Shown here one piece after another: positions 6,444-10,825 of a stretch of 10,825 nucleotides of DNA; the first letter of the stretch is position 1; the number at the start of each line of letters is the position of its first letter. The stretch lies in contig JAEYSH010000083.1 of NCBI GenBank assembly GCA_023434825.1, positions 1 through 10,825 of the forward strand. The letters run 5' to 3'. The DNA is from Methanobacteriota archaeon. GTDB lineage: Archaea; Methanobacteriota; Methanobacteria; Methanobacteriales; Methanobacteriaceae. The notes below the pieces were generated by a model. That model searched no databases and was not told the DNA's origin. It saw nothing but the letters and a program-made list of their open reading frames with translations. The translations under genes and the position numbers were made by a program.

Positions 6444-7064
6444 TTATTTAAACCTCTTAACCATCGCATTATAAAGTTCTTCAGTATTTTCACCATGTAA
6501 AGCAGAAATTGGAACGACTGTATGCTGTGGAAATACAGCAGTTATTCTTTCTGGAGAAGATTCAGGAATATCAATTTTATTGGCCACAATCACAAATGGA
6601 ATTTTTCTGGCTTCTAGATTTCCAATTATGGTTATATTTGCCTGTGTAAGCGGGTCTTTAGTAGAATCTACTACTAGAAGTACGCCTGTAACATCATCAA
6701 GCCATTTTATTGCTTCTATAATTCCTTTAGTGGCTTCTTTTGCCCTTTCTTTTGCTTCAACCTCAGATAAGCCGTACTGTAAAAAATTCTTGTAATCAAT
6801 TTTAGTGGCTATTCCTGGTGTATCTATTATGTCAAAATCCAGTTCTACACCCTTATGTTTTATGCTTACTCTTTCTTGCCTGTAAACTTTTCTTGTTTCA
6901 TGAGGAATCTCTGAAACTAATCCAAGAGGCTTTCCTAACCAGTCATTGGTCATTGTATTTGCAAGCGTGGTTTTCCCTGAATTAGGATGACCATATAGTC
7001 CAATTTTTAGTTTTTTGTCTTTACCTAGAAGTCTATTTAAGAATCTTCTGAAAATATTCTGCAT
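6444..7064 (-). CDS. arvA: Era-like small GTPase ArvA/OapA
   Basis: A 206-residue TRAFAC-class GTPase. All GTP-binding motifs are intact: G1 GHPNSGKT (25-32), a G2 threonine in the PHETRKV region (Thr57), G3 DTPG (81-84), G4 NKID (162-165) and G5 SAL (187-189). The first 20 residues (MQNIFRRFLNRLLGKDKK) form a basic amphipathic helix that could bind membrane; there is no TM segment. The C-terminal KH domain of true Era is missing. In Euryarchaeota this GTPase is reported to drive extracellular vesicle formation with partners ArvB and ArvC, both encoded directly downstream. I chose ATG 7064 because it lies 4 nt after the hydrolase stop; a longer form from 7106 would add 14 residues overlapping that gene. 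The name OapA refers to the replication-origin neighbourhood of haloarchaeal homologues. Confidence 0.88.
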   Translation of the reverse strand: MQNIFRRFLNRLLGKDKKLKIGLYGHPNSGKTTLANTMTNDWLGKPLGLVSEIPHETRKVYRQERVSIKHKGVELDFDIIDTPGIATKIDYKNFLQYGLSEVEAKERAKEATKGIIEAIKWLDDVTGVLLVVDSTKDPLTQANITIIGNLEARKIPFVIVANKIDIPESSPERITAVFPQHTVVPISALHGENTEELYNAMVKRFK

Positions 7065-7068
7065 CCTA

Positions 7069-7767
7069 TCACTCTTTATATATTTGGCCAGGTTCAAGAA
7101 TAACAACCTTCATATCTTTGTTTTTTGATTCCACCCTTTCGGCAAACTCTTCACCATCTTGCTCGATTATCGGGAATGTATTATAATGCATAGGTATTAA
7201 AATTTCGGGATTAATCCATTCTGCAGCTATTGAAGCTTCAAATGGCCCCATTGTAAATCTATCACCAATTGGTAACATTGCAATATCTGGTTTGTAGATA
7301 TCACCTATAACTGTTTTCATATCTCCAAATAGGCCTGTATCACCAGAGTGGTACAATTTTCTGCCTTGTTCCATCTGGATTATATAACCGCAGGAACTTC
7401 CGCCAGCCCCTATTTCTTCTATGAAATCCATATCTGATGAATGAGTTGAATTCATCATGGTTATTTTAATATTATGAATGTTAATGGATCCTCCCATGTT
7501 CATTCCCATGGCTTCAAATCCTTGTTTTGCAAGATAGATGGCATGTTCATGGTTGCTTATTATTACTGCGCCAGTTCTATTTGCAATTTCCATCGTATCT
7601 CCAAAATGATCAGTATGTCCATGTGTAACGCAAATTATATCTGCTGAAACTTCTTCTACTGTAACTGGACAGACTGGATTGTTACTTATAAAAGGATCTA
7701 TAAGTATGGTTAAATTTTCATCGGTTGTTATTTCGAAGGCTGAGTGTCCAAACCATCTTATTTCCAT
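7069..7767 (-). CDS. UPF0173 metal-dependent hydrolase (metallo-beta-lactamase fold)
   Basis: A 232-residue cytosolic hydrolase of the metallo-beta-lactamase superfamily, of normal length for the UPF0173/YtkL-like group. It begins with MEIRWFGHSAFEI, followed by the metal-binding THGHTDHFGD (His49, His51, Asp53, His54), His109 in NSTHSSD, HSGDTG with bridging Asp143 and a late MHYNTFP histidine. All expected metal ligands are present, so two zinc or manganese ions and hydrolase activity are likely. The substrate of the group is not established. A GTG at 7782 would give a five-residue extension without a ribosome site; ATG 7767 has GGAG 9 nt upstream and fits the conserved start. It begins 22 nt after the upstream membrane-protein gene and ends 4 nt before arvA, so it is co-transcribed with the vesicle genes. 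Confidence 0.9.
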   Translation of the reverse strand: MEIRWFGHSAFEITTDENLTILIDPFISNNPVCPVTVEEVSADIICVTHGHTDHFGDTMEIANRTGAVIISNHEHAIYLAKQGFEAMGMNMGGSINIHNIKITMMNSTHSSDMDFIEEIGAGGSSCGYIIQMEQGRKLYHSGDTGLFGDMKTVIGDIYKPDIAMLPIGDRFTMGPFEASIAAEWINPEILIPMHYNTFPIIEQDGEEFAERVESKNKDMKVVILEPGQIYKE

Positions 7768-7789
7768 GTATATTTGCTCCACTAAATGT

Positions 7790-9088
7790 TTAATTAAGAT
7801 CTATATCCTGGGATAATTTCCAGGCTTCATTGAACATTCGTTCAATTTCCTCAATTGACTTTTGATCTTTGTAAATTACTCCTACCTCAAAGCTCTCATA
7901 TATTGGATCTGTTGATATAATCAGACCGTTATCTTCATCTGAAACTATTGCTACTGTATGTACGTGAGGCATAGTCTTTATTTTAACATTATTTTCAATT
8001 AAAAGTTTTAATAATTCTACTGATGTATCATCATCAAGACTTGCTTCTTGTATAATCATTTTACTGTCAGTTTCCATAAATCTCTTTAAAACACTAACAT
8101 CTATATTACGTACCCATGGGTACATCATCAATATTTTGTTATTAGCTTTTAAAATAGTATCTTGCATGGTTTCCTGTACATCTCCAGCATCAAAGGACCA
8201 AATTATGCTAGGATCTGTGGATTCAGATTTGATCTGATCAAGGGTTCCTTTAAAAGAATCAAGACGTTCTTCAATTAAGTTTTCGATGTCTTTAGCATTT
8301 TTAATATAATTTTCTTTTAATCTGTCCAGACGGTTTTTTACGTACTGATCTTCATCATCTTTGGATCTGGCCGTTTGTGCCCTTGTCCCCATAGCGAATT
8401 TAGGTCTGTTATTTTGTAATTTATCTTCTGTAAGCGGGTTTTTTACAATTTGCATAGGTTTTATTTCCTTAGAAATAGGCTTAGGCTCAATTTTTTTTGT
8501 TTCTTGATCTACAGGTTCTTTTTCTTTAGTGACAGGTTTAATTTCTTTCTGGGCAACCTTTGGCTTAATTTCTTTAGAAACTGGTTTGATTTCTTTTGGG
8601 GCAACTTTAGGCTTAATTTTGTTTGCATTTGGAGATTCTATTTTTTCAGCAGACAAATCTGGTTTTTTGTCATTTGATATTCTTTTTGGTTCGATTTTTT
8701 TGGGCATTACTGCTTTTTCATCATTTTTAGCATCGTCTTTTCTATCTGTTACTAACCTTTTAATAAGAGATTCTTTTGGCTTTTTTGCAGTATTTGGCTT
8801 TATTTGCGATTGTTTAGGTATTTCTGCTGCTTTAGGCACTTTTTTTGGTTTAACGACATTTTTTTCTTTTTTAGGTTTAGGTTCCTTTGTTCCTTTGGAT
8901 TTAAATTTAAGTTCACTCACGTTAATATTACTACCAAAGATAATAATCATCAAGGCTCCTAAAACTGTTAAAATTAATCCCATAAAAAAACTTAAGATAT
9001 TTGGAGGGGTAGCAAATCCATAATACATCGCATAAAAACCCCCTAAAACTAAAACGACCCCGAAAGCTGCAATAAGTATATTAATCAT
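7790..9088 (-). CDS. Membrane-anchored protein with Lys/Pro-rich linker and degenerate PLD-like domain
   Basis: A 432-residue protein, first in the arv operon. Two hydrophobic segments at about 3-25 and 31-52 form a hairpin anchor, probably leaving both ends in the cytoplasm. Residues 56-250 are low-complexity and rich in Lys, Pro, Glu and Ile, including a duplicated 16-residue unit (158-173 and 174-189) and a partial third copy. A helical, probably coiled-coil stretch (about 251-290) precedes a C-terminal alpha/beta domain (about 292-428) resembling the phospholipase-D-like fold of archaeal TrmB-type regulators. The expected HxK(x4)D catalytic motif reads H377-T-V379...D384, with Lys replaced by Val, so catalysis is unlikely and a binding role is more probable. 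The PLD-like assignment is by eye. ATG 9088 has GGAGG with a 6-nt spacer. Confidence 0.75.
   Translation of the reverse strand: MINILIAAFGVVLVLGGFYAMYYGFATPPNILSFFMGLILTVLGALMIIIFGSNINVSELKFKSKGTKEPKPKKEKNVVKPKKVPKAAEIPKQSQIKPNTAKKPKESLIKRLVTDRKDDAKNDEKAVMPKKIEPKRISNDKKPDLSAEKIESPNANKIKPKVAPKEIKPVSKEIKPKVAQKEIKPVTKEKEPVDQETKKIEPKPISKEIKPMQIVKNPLTEDKLQNNRPKFAMGTRAQTARSKDDEDQYVKNRLDRLKENYIKNAKDIENLIEERLDSFKGTLDQIKSESTDPSIIWSFDAGDVQETMQDTILKANNKILMMYPWVRNIDVSVLKRFMETDSKMIIQEASLDDDTSVELLKLLIENNVKIKTMPHVHTVAIVSDEDNGLIISTDPIYESFEVGVIYKDQKSIEEIERMFNEAWKLSQDIDLN
8522..8617 (-). repeat. Tandem duplicated 48-bp coding repeat in the linker
   Basis: Two adjacent 48-bp units (8570-8617 and 8522-8569) encode IKPKVAPKEIKPVSKE and IKPKVAQKEIKPVTKE. 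The units are close in DNA as well as protein, pointing to a fairly recent duplication. A diverged partial copy encoding KPISKEIKP follows downstream in the gene. Confidence 0.85.
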
Positions 9089-9354
9089 TTGATGCCTCCA
9101 ATAATATCTTCTTTTTATCCATTATAAAGTTAATGAATAACGCCCAATTCCACTTTATGCTTAAATTAACTGTGATAACATAAAAATCTTTTTATTCAAT
9201 TAATTTACTTTATATTAGAACAATAACTTAATTAAATCAATTTATAATTTTTAGATAAGTTTTAATTTTTTAACATAATATTGATAAACGCTTTTTGGGA
9301 AAATATATTTTAATATTTTCATAACTTTTAATTTTTATTTTTAGCGAAATATTA
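9089..9354. other. Intergenic region upstream of the arv operon
   Basis: This 266-bp AT-rich stretch must hold the operon promoter. TATA-like candidates on the minus strand are TTTATAATG (about 9121-9129) and AATATAAAG (about 9208-9216); neither is decisive. A perfect AT-rich 8-bp inverted repeat lies at 9299-9320 near the end of the glycosyltransferase gene. No coding frame or RNA gene was seen. Confidence 0.5.
9299..9320 (-). repeat. Short AT-rich hairpin downstream of the glycosyltransferase gene
   Basis: GAAAATAT and ATATTTTC are exact complements separated by a 6-nt loop. It lies 35 nt beyond the glycosyltransferase stop codon on its transcript, so it may mark the 3' end. The stem has one G-C pair and would be weak. 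Confidence 0.3.
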
Positions 9355-10518
9355 TTAAGAATCATTTTTATTTTTGAATTCTGCATATTTTAAGATGATT
9401 TCTACTGCTTTTCGAGTTCCATTGTATTTTGAAAACATATCTTTAGTAATTTCAATGTTTTTTGTTACTTCATCGTCATTTAAGATTTGATTTATATCAC
9501 TTACAAGCTCTGGGGGATTGATTTCATTTATTTCTTTTATTAGGGAAATACCATATTTTTTCATTGTTAATGCATTTTTAATTTGTTCAGAATGATTTTC
9601 AATTGGTATAATTATACTTGGTATACCCAATGATGCAATTTCCATTGTCGTGTTATGGCCAGAGAGACTTATTATGACATCAGAAATTTTCATCCATTCC
9701 ATTATATTTTCTAAAAACTGCTTTTTTATTATTTTATCTGACTCCTCGATAAAATTGGAATCTATTTGAGGGCCAGTAATCATCACTATTTTATCGCAAT
9801 CTATATTTTCTGATGCCTCATAGATGATATTAAGCAATCTTTTTCCAAAGTCACTCCCCCCCACAGTTACTAGAACTATTTTTTCATCTTCGCTGAACCC
9901 TAATTTTTTTCGGAGAGTTTTTTTATCATCAATTTTTTCAGGATTTTGTTTAAGAAAAGGTCCGGTAAAAATAGTTTTTTCTTTTAGTTTAGGTGGCACT
10001 TCTATGGAATTTTTTATATCCGGAATTAAAATTCGGCAGCACTGGTTTGAAACATCAATAATAAATCTTTTAAGGCCATTTTCAAGATATTCCATTGTTT
10101 TTTCTTCAGGGTAAAGATCAGAAAAACTAAGTTTTAATTCGTTAGTAATCAGGATACAAGGTATTCCAAGAACCTTTGCAGTAATAGGAATGGAATAATG
10201 GGCATCTGCAACTATGATATCTGGCATGAATTTTTTAATTATTTTAGACTCATTATATATGCTTTTAAGGAATATAAATGGGGCATCAATTGATTTTTTT
10301 GCAGTATATTTTATATCAAACCCCCCGTTATTTCCATAAAATTTTATATCGGGTAATTCAGCGGTTTCATATTTACCATATTCTTTAAGTATTTTATATC
10401 CTGTACCATAACTTGCAAATACAATATCCACATTTTTTTCATTTAACTTCTCTGCAATTGTAATTGAACGGGATATATGGCCCATGCCTATCCCGCAAGG
10501 AATCATAAGCACTTTCAT
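9355..10518 (-). CDS. MurG/GT28-like glycosyltransferase (GT-B fold)
   Basis: A 387-residue cytosolic or membrane-peripheral glycosyltransferase. The N-terminal Rossmann domain starts MKVLMIPCGIGMGHISRS, with the glycine-rich GIGMGHISR loop (9-17). The C-terminal donor-binding domain has VTVGGSDFG (217-225) and the signature SGHNTTMEIASLGIPSIIIP (286-305), continuing with Glu307, His309, Gln312 and Asn315, as in MurG and related UDP-sugar transferases. Acceptor and sugar cannot be read from the sequence; in a methanogen, pseudomurein, glycolipid, polysaccharide or protein glycans are all possible. I chose ATG 10518, which has AGGT upstream; a TTG at 10527 adds three residues but lacks room for a ribosome site. 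It appears monocistronic, divergent from a pilin-like gene, and its DNA is noticeably AT-rich in codon choice. Confidence 0.87.
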   Translation of the reverse strand: MKVLMIPCGIGMGHISRSITIAEKLNEKNVDIVFASYGTGYKILKEYGKYETAELPDIKFYGNNGGFDIKYTAKKSIDAPFIFLKSIYNESKIIKKFMPDIIVADAHYSIPITAKVLGIPCILITNELKLSFSDLYPEEKTMEYLENGLKRFIIDVSNQCCRILIPDIKNSIEVPPKLKEKTIFTGPFLKQNPEKIDDKKTLRKKLGFSEDEKIVLVTVGGSDFGKRLLNIIYEASENIDCDKIVMITGPQIDSNFIEESDKIIKKQFLENIMEWMKISDVIISLSGHNTTMEIASLGIPSIIIPIENHSEQIKNALTMKKYGISLIKEINEINPPELVSDINQILNDDEVTKNIEITKDMFSKYNGTRKAVEIILKYAEFKNKNDS

Positions 10519-10775
10519 TTTATTCAACCTTAATTTAACTTTTTTTAAATTATTTTTTTTTAATTAATTGGATTTAAAATCTTTTTATTATTATTTTCTT
10601 TTTTTACTTATACAAAAACATAAATAAATTATTTATCCAAATAAAGCTATATTTTTCTGAATTTACTTTTTTAAATTCAGATGATATAATATAATTGTAA
10701 AAACTAAAAGAAAAATTATTTAAGGTGCTACAACTGTTATATAGTATTAGTATATTAAAAAGGGGTACTTAGATT
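10519..10775. other. Divergent intergenic region, glycosyltransferase / pilin-like gene
   Basis: This 257-bp region is almost entirely A and T in its left half. It must hold both promoters. Candidate TATA elements are TTGTATAAG on the minus strand (about 10609-10617), and GATATAATA (about 10683-10691) or TTATATAG (10738-10745) on the plus strand. A perfect 10-bp inverted repeat lies at 10656-10681 between them. Confidence 0.5.
10656..10681. repeat. Perfect 10-bp inverted repeat, candidate operator or hairpin
   Basis: TCTGAATTTA (10656-10665) and TAAATTCAGA (10672-10681) are exact reverse complements around a 6-nt loop CTTTTT. Because it lies between two divergent genes it is not needed as a terminator, which favours a regulator binding site. 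The plus-strand TATA-like GATATAATA begins 1 bp after it. The role is inferred. Confidence 0.5.
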
Positions 10776-10825
10776 ATGAGTTTTATAAATGATGAGTGTG
10801 GTCAAGGAGCAGCAGAATATATTCT
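10776..10825 (+). CDS. Class III signal peptide protein, pilin-like precursor (partial, runs off the right edge)
   Basis: An ATG at 10776 opens MSFINDECGQGAAEYIL before the window ends. This is a class III (type IV pilin-like) signal peptide of methanogens: a short charged leader, Gly9 at -1, Gln10 at +1 and Glu14 at +5, followed by the start of a hydrophobic stretch. Cleavage by the prepilin peptidase EppA would be expected between Gly9 and Gln10. Such proteins are pilins or minor surface-filament subunits. AGGGGT at 10761-10766 with a 9-nt spacer supports the start. The rest of the gene is outside the window, so whether it is a short pilin or a larger protein is unknown. Confidence 0.8.
   Translation, partial: MSFINDECGQGAAEYI

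Noticed and set aside
7065..7106. Longer 220-residue form of the GTPase starting at 7106
   Set aside because: It would overlap the hydrolase by 38 nt; the ATG at 7064 lies 4 nt after the hydrolase stop and gives a typical N-terminus.
8440..8620. Repeats that could suggest a CRISPR array
   Set aside because: The repeats are in-frame coding duplications without unique spacers; no cas genes are present.
8450..9023. Long open frames on the plus strand opposite the membrane-protein gene
   Set aside because: They encode Phe-rich low-complexity sequence that is the antisense of the Lys/Pro-rich linker, with no ribosome binding site.
9127..9171. AGTTAAT/ATTAACT inverted repeat upstream of the arv operon
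   Set aside because: Only 7 bp with a spacer of more than 30 nt in AT-rich DNA, expected by chance.

Overview
The window looks like chromosome from a methanogenic euryarchaeon of the Methanobacteriales, most likely Methanobacterium or a close relative. Several features point there. The DNA is AT-rich, with very AT-rich intergenic DNA. Starts use archaeal-type Shine-Dalgarno sequences of the GGTGAT/GGAGG kind, with frequent GTG and TTG starts. Promoters look like TATA boxes of the TATATAAAG type. The gene content includes an archaeal RqcH/NEMF protein, the euryarchaeal Era-like GTPase/DUF2073/zinc-ribbon trio, and a class III signal peptide. The genus is an inference from style and content, not from a search.

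Layout. Bases 1-44 hold the first codons of an unidentified minus-strand gene. Bases 45-388 are a divergent promoter region with a TATA-like box on each strand and a perfect 18-bp palindrome. The plus-strand gene at 389-2365 is a full-length RqcH. It converges, with only 6 bp between stop codons, on a three-gene minus-strand signalling operon (5525 down to 2372): a four-TM histidine kinase with a TTG start, a stand-alone Rcp1-like receiver, and a receiver-PAS-HisKA_2-HATPase hybrid. None of the three has a DNA-binding output domain.

After a 231-bp intergenic stretch comes a tight five-gene minus-strand operon (9088 down to 5757). In transcription order it encodes a two-TM membrane protein with a Lys/Pro-rich linker and a degenerate phospholipase-D-like domain, a UPF0173-type metallo-beta-lactamase-fold hydrolase, an Era-like small GTPase (ArvA/OapA), a DUF2073 protein (ArvB/OapB) and a zinc-ribbon protein (ArvC/OapC). 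The last three match the set linked to extracellular vesicle formation in Euryarchaeota. The two upstream genes could be new partners of that system, and this is the most interesting hypothesis in the window.

At the right end a minus-strand MurG/GT28-like glycosyltransferase (10518-9355) is divergent from the first codons of a class III signal-peptide protein (a pilin-like precursor, 10776 onward, cut by the window edge). The region between them holds a perfect 10-bp inverted repeat. No rRNA, tRNA, CRISPR array, transposase or insertion sequence was seen.
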